Source of the DNA: Pseudomonas frederiksbergensis
Lineage (GTDB): Bacteria > Pseudomonadota > Gammaproteobacteria > Pseudomonadales > Pseudomonadaceae
Assembly (NCBI RefSeq): GCF_001874645.1
Contig: NZ_CP017886.1
Coordinates: 2,294,001 to 2,358,000, forward strand
Reading direction: 5' to 3'
DNA: 64,000 nt
The notes under the pieces were generated by a model that saw nothing but the letters and a program-made list of their open reading frames with translations, was not told where the DNA came from and searched no databases. The position numbers and the translations under genes are program-made. Shown here in pieces: positions 27,595 to 38,208 of this stretch (the stretch's first letter is position 1; the number at the start of each line of letters is the position of its first letter).

Positions 27595-28896
27595 TTATTG
27601 CAAAGTGTGTTGCTCGATGAATTCCAGCGGCTGCATTCCTTCGCGGCTCACCAGTCGATTGAGTTCGACTCGCGGCAAACGAACGGCCAGCAAACAGATG
27701 CCTTCTTCGTCGTGTTCTTCTTTCTGTACCGCGCCGAGCGCAAAGAACTGCGCACGCAGTCGAGCAAAACGCTGCGGCAAGCGCAAGGTGCCGACGAACA
27801 AATCGTCGCCCAGCAACTCCGCAATAGCCTGTTTGAGCAGATCCAGACCCTGACCGTCACGCGCCGACAACCAGACCCGCTGCGGCTTGCCGTCGGCATC
27901 ACGCTGGATCTGCGGCTCTACGCCCTCGAGCAAATCGAGTTTGTTATAGACCTCCAGGATCGGCAAGTCTTGTGCACCGATCTCGCCGAGCACCGCCATG
28001 ACCTGTTCGATCTGGGCCATGCGTTCTGGCTCATGGGCGTCGATCACATGCAGCAACAGGTCAGAGTTGCTCGACTCTTCGAGCGTAGCCCGAAATGCCT
28101 CGACCAGTTTGTGCGGCAAGTGACGAATGAAACCCACGGTGTCGGCCAGCACGATCGGACCGAGGTCGGCAAGCTCGAGCCGGCGCAAGGTCGGGTCGAG
28201 GGTGGCGAATAACTGGTCTGCTGCGAATACGTCGGAATCGGTAACCGAGTTGAACAGCGTCGACTTGCCGGCGTTGGTATAACCCACCAGCGAAACCGAA
28301 GGGATATCCGCACGCTGACGACCACGACGAGCCTGATCACGCTGGCTACGGACTTTTTCCAGACGCCCCTTGATCTGCCGCAGGCGAACCCGCAGAAGAC
28401 GCCGGTCGGTTTCGAGCTGGGTTTCACCCGGGCCGCGCAGGCCGATACCGCCTTTCTGCCGTTCAAGGTGAGTCCAGCCGCGAACCAGTCGCGTACTCAT
28501 GTAATCAAGCTGGGCCAGTTCGACCTGGAGCTTGCCTTCATGGGTGCGGGCGCGTTGGGCGAAGATATCGAGAATCAGGCCCGTACGGTCAATCACGCGA
28601 CACTCGAAAACACGTTCGAGGTTACGTTCCTGACTGGGCGTGAGGACGGAGTTGAAAATCACCAGATCGACCTTCTCGGCTTTGACCTGATCGCGTAACT
28701 CCTCGACCTTGCCGCTACCAATCAGGTATTTGGCGGTTGGCCGATGACGCGGCACGTTAACAAACGCGACGGTCTCGGCGCCGGCCGAAATTGCCAACTC
28801 CTGAAACTCCTGCGGATCTTCGCGCGCCTCAGGGTCCTGACCATCCAAGTGAACGAGAATGGTTCGCTCACCACCACCGTGGCGCTCAAAGAACAA
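27595..28896 (-). CDS. hflX: GTPase HflX, ribosome-splitting factor
   Basis: HflX binds the 50S subunit and splits stalled ribosomes under heat or antibiotic stress. The 433-aa protein has the N-terminal HflX domain (NSVLTPSQERNLERVFECRV, then DRTGLILDIFAQRARTHEGK), a helical linker with GGIGLRGPGETQLETDRR, and the G domain: G1 GYTNAGKSTLFN, G3 DTVGFIRHLP, G4 NKLD. It sits 12 bases after hfq and 96 bases before hflK in the classical hfq-hflX-hflK-hflC order. Confidence 0.97.
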   Translation of the reverse strand: MFFERHGGGERTILVHLDGQDPEAREDPQEFQELAISAGAETVAFVNVPRHRPTAKYLIGSGKVEELRDQVKAEKVDLVIFNSVLTPSQERNLERVFECRVIDRTGLILDIFAQRARTHEGKLQVELAQLDYMSTRLVRGWTHLERQKGGIGLRGPGETQLETDRRLLRVRLRQIKGRLEKVRSQRDQARRGRQRADIPSVSLVGYTNAGKSTLFNSVTDSDVFAADQLFATLDPTLRRLELADLGPIVLADTVGFIRHLPHKLVEAFRATLEESSNSDLLLHVIDAHEPERMAQIEQVMAVLGEIGAQDLPILEVYNKLDLLEGVEPQIQRDADGKPQRVWLSARDGQGLDLLKQAIAELLGDDLFVGTLRLPQRFARLRAQFFALGAVQKEEHDEEGICLLAVRLPRVELNRLVSREGMQPLEFIEQHTLQ

Positions 28897-28908
28897 AGGA
28901 GACTCCTA

Positions 28909-29169
28909 TCAGGCGTTACCTGGCTCAGCGTCAGCTTGTTCGGATTCGGTTGCGCTAGGCAGACGAATTGGACGAACCGGCACCACTGTAGAGATAGCGT
29001 GTTTGTAAACCATCTGGCTGACGGTGTTTTTCAGCAGGATAACGAACTGGTCGAACGACTCGATCGTGCCTTGCAGTTTGATGCCGTTGACCAGATAGAT
29101 GGAAACCCCAACTTTCTCTTTACGCAATGTATTCAAGTAAGGGTCTTGTAGCGAATGCCCTTTTGACAT
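28909..29169 (-). CDS. hfq: RNA chaperone Hfq
   Basis: Hfq is the hexameric Sm-like chaperone for small RNAs, and with Crc it silences catabolic mRNAs in Pseudomonas. The 86-aa protein begins [20 protein letters not shown]. It has Sm1 ([20 protein letters not shown]) and Sm2 with the YKHA signature, and a short C-terminal tail ([12 protein letters not shown]), typical of Pseudomonas. AAAGGAGTG precedes the ATG at 29169, which favours it over an in-frame start three codons earlier. Confidence 0.99.
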   Translation of the reverse strand: MSKGHSLQDPYLNTLRKEKVGVSIYLVNGIKLQGTIESFDQFVILLKNTVSQMVYKHAISTVVPVRPIRLPSATESEQADAEPGNA

Positions 29170-29262
29170 GTGCCGCACTCCTTTAAGGATTCAATAATAA
29201 AAATAGGTAAAAAAATGGCTTAGGCCGTCACACCCCCAAGGATAGACGGCAATTGCAAGGAC

Positions 29263-30234
29263 TCAGCTCAATATGGAGACCGTTCCCAGGTATTTCAAGG
29301 CGCGTGGCAGATTGTCGCAATCGAGGCTGTCCAACCAGTGTAAATCAGCCCAACTGCGCAGCCAGGTGAACTGGCGCTTCGCCAATTGGCGCGTGGCAAT
29401 GATCCCACGCTCCTGCATCTCGGCTGACGTCAGCTTGCCATCCAGGTAATCCCAGACTTGTCGGTAGCCTACAGCGCGTATAGACGGCAACCCTGCATGC
29501 AGGTCACTTCTTTTACGCAGGGCTACGACCTCGTCAATGAATCCCTGTTCCAACATTTGTGTAAATCTTTGTTTAATACGCTCATGCAGTACCTGACGGT
29601 TCGCCGGAGCGATAGCCAAGTTCGCGACAGTATAGGGCAATTGTGGGCGACCCGAAGCGCCTGCTTCAGTACTTTGCGCAGATTGTCGCGCGCGGTGTTC
29701 GGTCATGCTCTGGCCGCTGACCCGATAAACTTCCAGCGCCCGGCTGAGTCGCTGCGGGTCATTGGGGTGAATTCGCGCCGCCGACACCGGATCAATCACC
29801 GCCAACTGATCGTGCAGGGCTTGCCAGCCAAGGCGTGCAGCCTCCTCCTCGATTTCAGCGCGGATCTGCGGATCAGCCGCCGGCATGTCCGCCAGACCTT
29901 CGAGCAAAGCCTTGTAATAGAGCATGGTGCCGCCGACCAGCAGCGGAATATTGCCGCGCGCAGTGATCTCGGCCATGGCCTCCAGGGCATCCCGGCGAAA
30001 ATCAGCCGCTGAATAGGCCTCGACCGGGTCAAGAATGTCGATCAGCCGATGAGGAAACTCGGCCAACAGTTCTTTCGAAGGCTTGGCCGTGCCGATGTCC
30101 ATGCCGCGATACACCAGCGCCGAGTCGACGCTGATCAGCTCGCAGGGCAGGACCTTGGTCAGCTCGATAGCCAGATCAGTCTTGCCCGCAGCGGTCGGGC
30201 CCATCAGGAATATCGCTGGAGGGAGCTGGCTCAT
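29263..30234 (-). CDS. miaA: tRNA dimethylallyltransferase
   Basis: MiaA adds the dimethylallyl group to A37 of tRNAs reading UNN codons. The 323-aa protein opens [20 protein letters not shown] with its P-loop GPTAAGKT. It also has [53 protein letters not shown], and [14 protein letters not shown]. The ATG at 30234 overlaps the mutL stop by one base (TGATG), so the two are coupled. The frame is open further upstream inside mutL, but the family start is here. Confidence 0.97.
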   Translation of the reverse strand: MSQLPPAIFLMGPTAAGKTDLAIELTKVLPCELISVDSALVYRGMDIGTAKPSKELLAEFPHRLIDILDPVEAYSAADFRRDALEAMAEITARGNIPLLVGGTMLYYKALLEGLADMPAADPQIRAEIEEEAARLGWQALHDQLAVIDPVSAARIHPNDPQRLSRALEVYRVSGQSMTEHRARQSAQSTEAGASGRPQLPYTVANLAIAPANRQVLHERIKQRFTQMLEQGFIDEVVALRKRSDLHAGLPSIRAVGYRQVWDYLDGKLTSAEMQERGIIATRQLAKRQFTWLRSWADLHWLDSLDCDNLPRALKYLGTVSILS

Positions 30235-32144
30235 CAACGACCGCGCAAGAACAGTTTGTCCAGATCGTCCAGCCCCAATTGGGTCCAGGTCGGTCGGCCA
30301 TGGTTGCATTGACCACTGCGCTCGGTGCTTTCCATGTCCCGCAGCAGACCGTTCATTTCCGGCAAGGCCAGACGCCGGTTGGCGCGGACAGCGCCGTGGC
30401 AGGCCATGGTGCCGAGCAGTTCGTTCAGGTGCGCCTGAATCCGGTCGCTGGTGCCGTATTCCATCAGGTCCGCCAATACGTCGTGAACCAGACGGTTGGC
30501 CTCGGCCTGTTTGAGCAACGCCGGAATCTGCCGGATCGCCAGGGTTTCCGGGCCCAGACGCTGAAGTTCAAAGCCGAGGCGCTGGAACCAGCTGACATGC
30601 TCTTCGGCGCAATCGGCTTCACGCTGACTGACCGCAATCGACTCCGGCACCAGCAGCGGTTGGCCGCTCAGGCCTTCGCTGGCCATCGCGACTTTCAGGC
30701 GCTCGTACATGATCCGCTCATGCGCGGCGTGCATGTCCACCAGCACCAGCCCTTGGGCGTTTTCCGAAAGAATGTAGATACCCTTGAGTTGTGCCAGCGC
30801 ATACCCCAGCGGCGGGATATCGTCCTGGCCGTCAGGCAGTGCGGTGGAATTAGCCTCCGGCAATGGCGCAAAAAACTCGCGATAGGCAGCCTGCGCTTCA
30901 GCCACCGGCACACCCGACTGCGGACGCGGCGTGTATTGATACTGATAACCCGCACCAGCGCCTGAGCCCGCCGTCGTATTAAAGGACGGTTGTGCCTGCG
31001 GCTGCTCCAGCAACGCATTGGCCGCCAGACGCATTTCACCTTGCGGGCCGAACTCGCCGGCGTCGATGCCGGTCGGCCTGACCATGACCGTCGCGACAGG
31101 TGCGGCCAGATGGTCTTCCGGACGCACATCGCCCAAGGCGCGGTGCAAGGTGCCGTAGAGGAAATCGTGAACCATGCGCCCGTCACGGAAGCGTACTTCG
31201 TGCTTGGTCGGGTGCACGTTGACGTCGACGCCCGCCGGATCGACTTCGAAAAACAGGACGAACGTCGGGTGCCGACCATTGAACAGCACGTCGCGATACG
31301 CCTGGCGCACCGCGTGGGCCACCAGTTTGTCGCGCACGGCACGGCCGTTCACGAAGAAATACTGCAAATCCGCCTGACTGCGATTAAAGGTCGGCAACCC
31401 GACCCAGCCCCACAGATGAAGGCCATTGCGCTCGATCTCGATCGGCAGCGCCTGCTCCAGGAAACCCGAACCGCAGATCGCCGCCACACGCCGGGCGCGC
31501 GCCGCTTCGTCATGGGCTTCGTGCAGGCTGAGGATGGTTTTGCCGTTATGGCGCAGATGGAACGCCACGTCGAAGCGCGCCAGAGCCAAACGCTTGATCA
31601 CTTCTTGCAGGTGATCGAATTCGGTTTTTTCGGTCTTGAGGAATTTACGCCGCGCCGGGGTATTGAAGAACAGGTCGCGAACCTCAACCGAGGTGCCGAC
31701 CGGGTGAGCCGCTGGCTGAACGCGAGGCGCCATGTCCCGGCCTTCGGTCTCGACCTGCCAGGCCTGATCGGCATCCCGGGTGCGGGACGTCAGGGTCAGA
31801 CGCGCCACGGAGCTTATCGACGCGAGTGCTTCACCGCGAAACCCGAGGCTCATGACCTGCTCGAGATCTTCGAGATTGCGGATCTTGCTGGTGGCATGTC
31901 GCGCCAGCGCCAGCGGCAAATCATCGGAGGAAATCCCGCTGCCATCGTCGCGAACCCGCAGCAGTTTGACGCCGCCCTGCTCGACATCGACGTCGATTCG
32001 TCTGGCGCCGGAGTCGAGGCTGTTTTCCAGCAGTTCCTTGATCACCGAAGCCGGGCGCTCAACCACCTCACCGGCGGCAATCTGGTTCGCCAGGCGCGGG
32101 CTGAGCAGCTCGATACGCGCTGCGTTGCTCACGGCGTCGTTCAT
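30234..32144 (-). CDS. mutL: DNA mismatch repair protein MutL
   Basis: MutL couples MutS mismatch recognition to strand incision. The 636-aa protein has the GHKL ATPase set: [20 protein letters not shown] with [15 protein letters not shown], and [17 protein letters not shown] proline/glutamine-rich linker follows, then the dimerisation domain. There [12 protein letters not shown] matches the MutL endonuclease motif D-x-H-A-x2-E-x4-E with Met in place of Gln, as expected in MutH-lacking pseudomonads. It overlaps the upstream amidase by four bases and miaA downstream. Confidence 0.98.
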   Translation of the reverse strand: MNDAVSNAARIELLSPRLANQIAAGEVVERPASVIKELLENSLDSGARRIDVDVEQGGVKLLRVRDDGSGISSDDLPLALARHATSKIRNLEDLEQVMSLGFRGEALASISSVARLTLTSRTRDADQAWQVETEGRDMAPRVQPAAHPVGTSVEVRDLFFNTPARRKFLKTEKTEFDHLQEVIKRLALARFDVAFHLRHNGKTILSLHEAHDEAARARRVAAICGSGFLEQALPIEIERNGLHLWGWVGLPTFNRSQADLQYFFVNGRAVRDKLVAHAVRQAYRDVLFNGRHPTFVLFFEVDPAGVDVNVHPTKHEVRFRDGRMVHDFLYGTLHRALGDVRPEDHLAAPVATVMVRPTGIDAGEFGPQGEMRLAANALLEQPQAQPSFNTTAGSGAGAGYQYQYTPRPQSGVPVAEAQAAYREFFAPLPEANSTALPDGQDDIPPLGYALAQLKGIYILSENAQGLVLVDMHAAHERIMYERLKVAMASEGLSGQPLLVPESIAVSQREADCAEEHVSWFQRLGFELQRLGPETLAIRQIPALLKQAEANRLVHDVLADLMEYGTSDRIQAHLNELLGTMACHGAVRANRRLALPEMNGLLRDMESTERSGQCNHGRPTWTQLGLDDLDKLFLRGR

Positions 32145-33577
32145 TCCTTGGCCGCCAGTTCGGTGCCCGGGATGTTCAGGTGCTGGCCGATTTTCAGTTC
32201 GTCGGATTGCAGGTTGTTGGCGCTGCGCAGGGTCGCAGCCGAGACCTGATAACGCACGGCGATCATCGCCAGGGTTTCACCCGGACGCACCGTGTGGTCA
32301 CGCGGCCCTTGGGCAATCTTGCCGGAATCACGCAGCCAGGCGATGTAGGTGCCCGGTGGCGGGTTCTGCTGGAAGAACTGGCGCACACCCGCGCTGATCG
32401 AACGGGCCAGCGCTTGCTGATGGCTGGACGCCGCCAGTTTCGAGGCTTCGTTGGCGTTGGAGATAAACCCGGTTTCCACCAGGATCGACGGAATGTCCGG
32501 CGACTTCAGCACCATGAACCCGGCCTGCTCGACGCGCTGCTTGTGCAACGACGTGACCCGGCCAATGTTGCTCAACACCTTCTGGCCGACGTTCAGGCTG
32601 GAGGTCAGCGACGCGGTCATCGACAGATCAAGCAGTACGCCGGCGAGCATCTTGTCCTTGTCGTCGAGGCTGACGTTGCCGGCACCGCCGATCAGGTCGG
32701 AGCGGTTTTCGCTGTCGGCCAGCCAACGCGCGGTTTCGGACGTCGCGCCACGTTCGGACAAGGCGAACACCGAGGCGCCGAACGCTGCAGCGGAGGGCGC
32801 CGCGTCGGCGTGGATCGAAACGAACAGGTCGGCGCCCTTCTTGCGGGCGATTTCGGTACGGCCGCGCAACGGAATGAAGTAGTCACCGGTACGGGTCAGC
32901 TCGGCACGGAAGCCTTTCATGCCGTTGACCTGACGCTGCAGCTCGCGGGCGATGGCCAGCACTACATCTTTCTCGTGCTGACCACGGGAACCAGAAGCGC
33001 CAGGGTCTTCGCCACCGTGACCGGCATCGATGACCACGATGATGTCGCGCTTGCCGGCCGGAGCAGGCGGCAGCTTGATCGCCGGTTCAACCGGAGCCAC
33101 CGGCACCGCAGGCACGGTGGCAACGGTTGGGGCCGGGGTCGGCGCAGGCGGTGGCGCGGCATCGGCGGCGTTGTCGAACAGGTCGACCACCAGTCGGTTG
33201 CCATACTGCGCATTCGGCGCCAGCACGAAGCTTTTCGGGGTAACGGCTTTTTTCAGGTCGATGACCACCCGCAGATCGGTCGGCGTGCGCTGAGCCGAAC
33301 GCATGTCGGTAATCGGGGTATTGGCGGTGGAGACCTTCAGCGGTGCACCAAGGACTGCGCCATTGATGTCGATCACCAGACGATCCGGGGACGTCAGGGT
33401 AAAGACGCTGTGCTGGACCGGACCCGACAGGTCGAACACCAGTCGCGTGTTATCCGGCGCCCGCCACAGACGAACACTGTTGACCTTTGTCGCGGCCACA
33501 GCGTCGACGGCCAGTGCCGTAAGCAGCATTCCTACGACAGCAACCAACGCGCGAAAGCGCATACCTAACCCCATCAT
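32141..33577 (-). CDS. amiB: N-acetylmuramoyl-L-alanine amidase with AMIN and LysM domains
   Basis: This periplasmic amidase splits septal peptidoglycan during daughter-cell separation. After a signal peptide ([20 protein letters not shown]), an AMIN domain ([20 protein letters not shown]) is followed by a proline/valine-rich linker. The Amidase_3 domain has zinc ligands in [23 protein letters not shown] and [15 protein letters not shown]-terminal LysM repeat ([20 protein letters not shown]) completes it. It has 478 aa from the first ATG at 33577, which abuts the tsaE stop; an ATG at 33562 ([10 protein letters not shown]) with GGGGTTAGG before it is an alternative. The tsaE-amiB-mutL-miaA-hfq order is conserved. 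Confidence 0.95.
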   Translation of the reverse strand: MMGLGMRFRALVAVVGMLLTALAVDAVAATKVNSVRLWRAPDNTRLVFDLSGPVQHSVFTLTSPDRLVIDINGAVLGAPLKVSTANTPITDMRSAQRTPTDLRVVIDLKKAVTPKSFVLAPNAQYGNRLVVDLFDNAADAAPPPAPTPAPTVATVPAVPVAPVEPAIKLPPAPAGKRDIIVVIDAGHGGEDPGASGSRGQHEKDVVLAIARELQRQVNGMKGFRAELTRTGDYFIPLRGRTEIARKKGADLFVSIHADAAPSAAAFGASVFALSERGATSETARWLADSENRSDLIGGAGNVSLDDKDKMLAGVLLDLSMTASLTSSLNVGQKVLSNIGRVTSLHKQRVEQAGFMVLKSPDIPSILVETGFISNANEASKLAASSHQQALARSISAGVRQFFQQNPPPGTYIAWLRDSGKIAQGPRDHTVRPGETLAMIAVRYQVSAATLRSANNLQSDELKIGQHLNIPGTELAAKE

Positions 33578-34048
33578 TTATTTGAATTCCAATGCCAAAG
33601 CGGCACACCAAGACTCGCCACGCAAACCTTGGGGCGACAGATTCAGCGAACGCCCGCTGTCATGCGGGCTAATGGTAATGGTCAGGTCGGGCTTTGGCAA
33701 AAAGCCTGCACCCTTCTGGGGCCACTCGATCAGACACAGTGCATCGTCTTCGAGGTAGTCGCGGATGCCGAGAAACTCCAGCTCCTCCGGGTCGACCAGT
33801 CGATAAAGGTCAAAATGGAAGGCGCGAATGTTGCCGATCTCGTAGGGTTCGACCAAGGTGAAGGTCGGACTTTTTACTGCCCCTACATGCCCCAAACCGC
33901 GAATAATGCCCCGCGACAGGGTGGTTTTGCCCGCCCCCAGGTCACCGTCCAGAAAGATGATGCCGTGCCCTTGAGTCACTTGAGCGATATGGTTGCCCAA
34001 CACGACCATGGCCTCTTCATTGGCCAGATACAGGGTTACTTCAGACAC
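33578..34048 (-). CDS. tsaE: tRNA threonylcarbamoyladenosine biosynthesis ATPase
   Basis: TsaE is the ATPase that drives turnover of the TsaBD complex making t6A37 in tRNA. The 156-aa protein carries Walker A in GDLGAGKTTLSRGIIRGLGH, plus SPTFTLVEPYE, HFDLYRLVDPEELEFLGIRD and IEWPQKG. Its start overlaps the 3' end of nnrD/nnrE by 13 bases. The amidase gene begins directly after its stop codon. Confidence 0.97.
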   Translation of the reverse strand: MSEVTLYLANEEAMVVLGNHIAQVTQGHGIIFLDGDLGAGKTTLSRGIIRGLGHVGAVKSPTFTLVEPYEIGNIRAFHFDLYRLVDPEELEFLGIRDYLEDDALCLIEWPQKGAGFLPKPDLTITISPHDSGRSLNLSPQGLRGESWCAALALEFK

Positions 34049-35535
34049 GGTGCTTGCTCCTCCAGCAACTGACGAATGGTGGGAATCAGATCACTGGCCG
34101 CCAGTCCCCGGCCAGATTTACCTTCACGCTCGCCGGCATTGGCGTGCAGCCAGACCGCTAGGCAAGCCGCATCGAATGCGTTCATGCCCTGAGCCAGCAA
34201 GGCGCCGACCAGTCCGGCCAATACATCTCCCAGACCCGCGGTGGCCATGGCCGGGTGGCCTTGATGACACAGCGCCAAACGACCATCGGGACTGGCAATC
34301 AGGCTGCCAGCCCCTTTGAGGATGACGGTGGCTGTGTATTTTTTGCTCAATGCATGGGCCGCGGCGGGGCGATCCGCTTGAACCTCGGCCGTGGAAATCC
34401 CCAATAACCGCGCCGCTTCCCCCGGATGCGGGGTGATCACGCAACCCTTCGGCAGACGCACATCACCTTGGCTCAGCAGATTCAGCGCATCGGCATCCCA
34501 CACCTGCGGTAACGAGGCATTGGCTGCCGCCGACAGCAAACTGCGACCCCACGCGGCCTTGCCAAGACCCGGCCCGACGACAATCACACTGGCTTGCTCA
34601 AGCGGCGCCATCAACTGGTTGGCCGAGTGAGTGCCCAGCACCATGACTTCAGGCACTCGCGCCAAGGCAGCCGGAACATGCTCACTGCGAGTCGCCAGAG
34701 ACACCATGCCCGCACCGCTGCGCAGGGCACTTTCGGCGCCCAAGAGAATGGCGCCGCCGAAACCGCGGTCGCCGCCAATCAGCAGGACGTGACCGAACCG
34801 GCCTTTGTGAGCGCTTGGTGCCCGAGCCGCCAGGCGCGGCAGGTTGCCGGGGTTCAGGCGCTGAGCACTGACGGCACTTTCAGCGACGATCTGCGGGTCG
34901 GCCTGCAGATCGCTGAACTGCAGCTCCCCCACCTGATCCGCCGCATCGCCGGTGAACAGCCCAAGCTTGAGGCCGATGTACGTCACGGTGAGGTCCGCCC
35001 GAACCGCAACGCCGAGGACCCGACCGGTATCAGCGCACAGACCCGATGGAATATCCACCGACACGACAGGCAGGCCACTGGCGTTGATTGCCTCAATCGC
35101 GGCGCCATAGGGTTCGCGCACGTCACCGCTCAGACCGGTGCCCAGCAGCGCATCCAGCACCACGCCACGCAGCTCGATCGAAGGCGACCAGACCTCGACG
35201 ACAACCCCGGCGGCCAGCGACTCGGCATACGCCAGCGCCGCATCGCCCTGCAAGCGCGACGGTTCAGCCACCGCCAGCACTCGCACCTGCCAGCCGGCTC
35301 GCAGGGCCAGCACCGCCACCCGATAACCGTCCCCGGCGTTATTGCCGTGACCCGCCAACACACTGAGTTCACTAGCCGTCGGCCAGTGCCGGACCAACGC
35401 CCGCCACGTGGCGCGAGCAGCCCGATGCATCAATTCGAAGCCCGTTGTCCCGGTCGCAATCAGCCGCGCATCGAGCGCCCTGACCTGTGCGGCGCTGTAC
35501 AGTGCGTCGGGTAAATGGTGTTTTGTCTGCGGCAT
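34036..35535 (-). CDS. nnrD: Bifunctional NAD(P)H-hydrate epimerase / ADP-dependent dehydratase
   Basis: This 499-aa fusion repairs hydrated NAD(P)H. The N-terminal YjeF_N epimerase half has LSVLAGHGNNAGDGYRVAVL and VLDALLGTGLSGDVREPYGA, with SVDIPSGLCADTGRVLG. The C-terminal ribokinase-like dehydratase half has GRFGHVLLIGGDRGFGGAIL, VITPHPGEAARLLG, and MATAGLGDVLAGLVGALLAQ, the nucleotide-binding and catalytic Asp loop. Full length matches family fusions. It is divergent from queG and followed by overlapping tsaE. Confidence 0.96.
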   Translation of the reverse strand: MPQTKHHLPDALYSAAQVRALDARLIATGTTGFELMHRAARATWRALVRHWPTASELSVLAGHGNNAGDGYRVAVLALRAGWQVRVLAVAEPSRLQGDAALAYAESLAAGVVVEVWSPSIELRGVVLDALLGTGLSGDVREPYGAAIEAINASGLPVVSVDIPSGLCADTGRVLGVAVRADLTVTYIGLKLGLFTGDAADQVGELQFSDLQADPQIVAESAVSAQRLNPGNLPRLAARAPSAHKGRFGHVLLIGGDRGFGGAILLGAESALRSGAGMVSLATRSEHVPAALARVPEVMVLGTHSANQLMAPLEQASVIVVGPGLGKAAWGRSLLSAAANASLPQVWDADALNLLSQGDVRLPKGCVITPHPGEAARLLGISTAEVQADRPAAAHALSKKYTATVILKGAGSLIASPDGRLALCHQGHPAMATAGLGDVLAGLVGALLAQGMNAFDAACLAVWLHANAGEREGKSGRGLAASDLIPTIRQLLEEQAPCLK

Positions 35536-35598
35536 ACGTCTTCAGGCTCCGATGTCTGGCAGAATTATACGCACCTCAGCTCCGGTTTCCCCTGTCTC

Positions 35599-36663
35599 AT
35601 GCCTGCAATTACCACAGATCTTCCTGCTCTCGCCCAATCGATCAAAGACTGGGGCCGCGAGTTGGGCTTTCAACAAGTTGGCATCAGTGGTCTGGACCTG
35701 GCTGAGCATGAACAACACCTGGAGCGCTGGCTCGAAGCCGGCTACCACGGCGAAATGGAATACATGGGCGCCCACGGCAGCAAACGCTCACACCCGGAAG
35801 AACTGGTGCCGGGCACGCTGCGGGTAGTTTCGCTACGTATGGACTACCTGCCGGGCGACACTGAAATGGCCAAGCGCCTGGGCCAACCGGAAAAAGCCTA
35901 CGTCTCGCGCTATGCCCTGGGCCGCGACTATCACAAGCTGATCCGCAAACGCGTGCAGCAACTGGCCGAGAAGATTCAGCAGGTCATCGGCCCCTTCGGT
36001 TACAGGGCATTCGTCGACAGCGCCCCGGTGCTGGAAAAAGCCATCGCCGAACAGGCCGGTCTCGGCTGGATCGGTAAAAACACCCTGGTGCTGAACCGCA
36101 AGGCTGGCAGTTACTTCTTCTTGAGCGAACTGTTCGTCGACCTGCCGCTGCCGGTGGACCCGCCTCACAGCACCGAACACTGCGGGCGCTGCACGGCGTG
36201 CCTGGATATCTGCCCGACCAAGGCCTTTGTCGGCCCCTATGTGCTGGACGCCCGACGCTGCATTTCGTACCTGACCATCGAGCTGAAAAGCGCGATCCCC
36301 GAAGACTTGCGACCACTGATCGGCAATCGGGTGTTCGGTTGCGATGATTGCCAGATCGTTTGCCCGTGGAACCGCTTCGCCCGCCCGTCCGGCGAAAGCG
36401 ACTTCAAACCGCGACACAACCTCGACAACGCCGAGTTGGCGGAACTGTTCATGTGGGATGAAGACAAATTTCTGAGCAGCACCGAAGGTTCACCGTTGCG
36501 CCGTGCCGGCTATGAACGCTGGCTGCGCAACTTGGCTGTGGGACTTGGAAATGCGCCCTCAACGATTCCGGTGCTGGAAGCCCTGAAAGCGCGCGCGGAT
36601 TATCCGTCGGAACTGGTACGCGAGCATGTGGCGTGGGCCCTGAAACAACACGGACTCCCGTAG
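35599..36663 (+). CDS. queG: Epoxyqueuosine reductase
   Basis: QueG performs the last step of queuosine synthesis, reducing epoxyqueuosine in tRNA with cobalamin and two [4Fe-4S] clusters. The cluster motifs are CGRCTACLDICPTKAF and CDDCQIVCPWNRFA. Upstream are VDSAPVLEKAIAEQAGLGWI and GKNTLVLNRKAGSYFFL, and a C-terminal helical repeat ends the 354-aa protein. I chose ATG 35599 (MPAITTDLPAL). The stop codon TAG is the TAG of the GTAGGAG arm of the following REPIN. It is divergent from nnrD across 63 bases. Confidence 0.97.
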   Translation: MPAITTDLPALAQSIKDWGRELGFQQVGISGLDLAEHEQHLERWLEAGYHGEMEYMGAHGSKRSHPEELVPGTLRVVSLRMDYLPGDTEMAKRLGQPEKAYVSRYALGRDYHKLIRKRVQQLAEKIQQVIGPFGYRAFVDSAPVLEKAIAEQAGLGWIGKNTLVLNRKAGSYFFLSELFVDLPLPVDPPHSTEHCGRCTACLDICPTKAFVGPYVLDARRCISYLTIELKSAIPEDLRPLIGNRVFGCDDCQIVCPWNRFARPSGESDFKPRHNLDNAELAELFMWDEDKFLSSTEGSPLRRAGYERWLRNLAVGLGNAPSTIPVLEALKARADYPSELVREHVAWALKQHGLP

Positions 36664-36751
36664 GAGCTGCCGCAGGTTCGGGCCGCGTTCGGACGATCTT
36701 TTGATTGTGATTTTCCAAGATCAAAAGATCGCAGCCTGCGGCAGCTCCTAC
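36660..36751. repeat. REPIN doublet 5 with variant left arm (outer GTAGGAG arms)
   Basis: The left arm GTAGGAGCTGCCGCAGG is followed by TTCGGGCCGCGTTCGGA before CGATC, the reverse complement of the insert in REPINs 2 and 8. The right arm is standard. The repeat starts inside queG and supplies its stop codon, and ends 13 bases before the TRIC gene stop. Confidence 0.88.
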
Positions 36752-36764
36752 GAGGGGGCGGGTA

Positions 36765-37376
36765 TCAGGCTTCGTCGTTGTAAACGAACTTGGGCATTTC
36801 CCAGTGGAAACGAATTGCCAGCAAGCGCAACAGGAAGCCGCCAAACAAGGTGATCAGGATCGCCTGTTCAGCGGGTAATTGCAGGTACAGGCAGAGCATG
36901 TAGCACCACGCGGCGGCGAACGAGACGCTGGCGTAGAGCTCGCGACGGAAAATCAGCGGGATGTCGTTGCAGAAGATGTCGCGCAAGATGCCGCCGAACA
37001 CCCCGGTGATCACCCCGCTGACCGACGCCACCAGCATGCCGTGACCCATTTCCAGCGCGGTCATGCAGCCGATCAGGGTAAACGCCACCAACCCCACGGC
37101 GTCGAGCACCAGAAACAGCGAGCGCAGATGGCGCATCCAGCGTGCCGTAAAGACCGTGAGCATCGCCGCGGCCGAGGTCAGCACCAGGTATTCCGGGTGT
37201 TTGACCCAGGTCAGCGGGTAATGCCCGAGCAGCACGTCACGCACCGAACCACCGCCCAGGGCCGTCACGCAGGCGATCAGCACCACGCCAAACCAGTCCA
37301 TGCCACGCCGACCGGCAGACAACGCGCCGGTCATGGCTTCAGCGGTAATGGCAATCAGGTAGAGCATCAGCAACAT
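36765..37376 (-). CDS. TRIC-type cation channel family protein (UPF0126/YicG)
   Basis: This 203-aa inner-membrane protein has seven hydrophobic segments in two similar halves, each with a glycine-rich motif: LGGGSVRDVLLGHYPL and GVFGGILRDIFCNDIPLIF. These are the hallmarks of prokaryotic trimeric intracellular cation channels, shown to pass monovalent cations. The C-terminus is soluble and short (HWEMPKFVYNDEA). It lies between two REPINs, so it probably forms its own transcript. The ion physiology in Pseudomonas is not known to me. Confidence 0.92.
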   Translation of the reverse strand: MLLMLYLIAITAEAMTGALSAGRRGMDWFGVVLIACVTALGGGSVRDVLLGHYPLTWVKHPEYLVLTSAAAMLTVFTARWMRHLRSLFLVLDAVGLVAFTLIGCMTALEMGHGMLVASVSGVITGVFGGILRDIFCNDIPLIFRRELYASVSFAAAWCYMLCLYLQLPAEQAILITLFGGFLLRLLAIRFHWEMPKFVYNDEA

Positions 37377-37462
37377 GGTGGCGGTCCTTACGAGAAGGCG
37401 CGCAGTCTACTCAGATCGTCAGGGCACCAAAAGAGGGCAAGGTGCCGGCACACCTGCTTTTC

Positions 37463-37540
37463 GTAGGAGCTGCCGCAGGCTGCGATCTTTTGACGTTGAT
37501 TTTTCAAGATCAAAAGATCGCAGCCTGCGGCAGCTTGTAC
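37463..37540. repeat. REPIN doublet 6 (outer GTAGGAG arms)
   Basis: The left arm GTAGGAGCTGCCGCAGGC and right arm GCCTGCGGCAGCTTGTAC (one deviation, TTG for TCC) flank an inner GATC...GATC region. It lies 18 bases downstream of the orn stop. Confidence 0.9.
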
Positions 37541-37558
37541 AGGGGGCGCGTGCCTGGA

Positions 37559-38101
37559 TTAAGCCTTGATGAAATGCTGGCGGTAGTGCTGCAGCTCGGC
37601 GATCGACTCGCGGATATCGTCCAGCGCCAGGTGAGTGCTGCCCTTCTTGAAGCTGTCGCGCACGTCCGGAGCCCAGCGTGCAGCCAGTTCCTTCAAGGTC
37701 GAGACGTCGAGATTACGGTAGTGGAAGTAGCTTTCCAGGGACTTCATGTGCGTATAAAGGAAGCGACGGTCCTGGCAAATGCTGTTGCCGCAGATCGGCG
37801 ACTTGCCCTTTGGCACCCACTTCTCCAGGAAGGCGATGGTCTCGGCTTCGGCTTCAGCCATACTGATGCGGCTGTCGCGTACCCGCTGGGTCAGGCCAGA
37901 GCCACCGTGTTGACGGGTGTTCCACTCGTCCATGCCCGCCAGGATCTCGTCGCTGTGGTGAATGGCAATCACCGGGCCCTCGGCCAGGGTGTTGAGATTG
38001 CTGTCGGTGACAATGGTGGCCATCTCGATGATGACGTCGGTATCAGGGTTCAGACCGGTCATTTCCAGATCGATCCAGATCAGATTCTGCGGGTTTTGCA
38101 T
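37559..38101 (-). CDS. orn: Oligoribonuclease
   Basis: Orn is the DEDDh exonuclease that removes dinucleotides, including pGpG from c-di-GMP breakdown in Pseudomonas. The 180-aa protein shows Asp and Glu in [20 protein letters not shown], Asp in [11 protein letters not shown], and the His/Asp pair in [14 protein letters not shown] 38101 ([13 protein letters not shown]) gives the standard length. It is divergent from rsgA, as in many gamma-proteobacteria. Confidence 0.98.
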   Translation of the reverse strand: MQNPQNLIWIDLEMTGLNPDTDVIIEMATIVTDSNLNTLAEGPVIAIHHSDEILAGMDEWNTRQHGGSGLTQRVRDSRISMAEAEAETIAFLEKWVPKGKSPICGNSICQDRRFLYTHMKSLESYFHYRNLDVSTLKELAARWAPDVRDSFKKGSTHLALDDIRESIAELQHYRQHFIKA

Positions 38102-38208
38102 GTGTCGGCTCCTCGGCGTAGGCACGCAGTTTAGCCTAGAGGACTCTCGGGGCGTGCTAAACTCGCGGCCGTTTTACCTAATCGCTGCATTATCGACACG
38201 GAACACCC

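Noticed and set aside
26386..28212. 608-codon plus-strand open frame
   Set aside because: It crosses the hflK-hflX boundary antisense, so it cannot be a single conserved gene.
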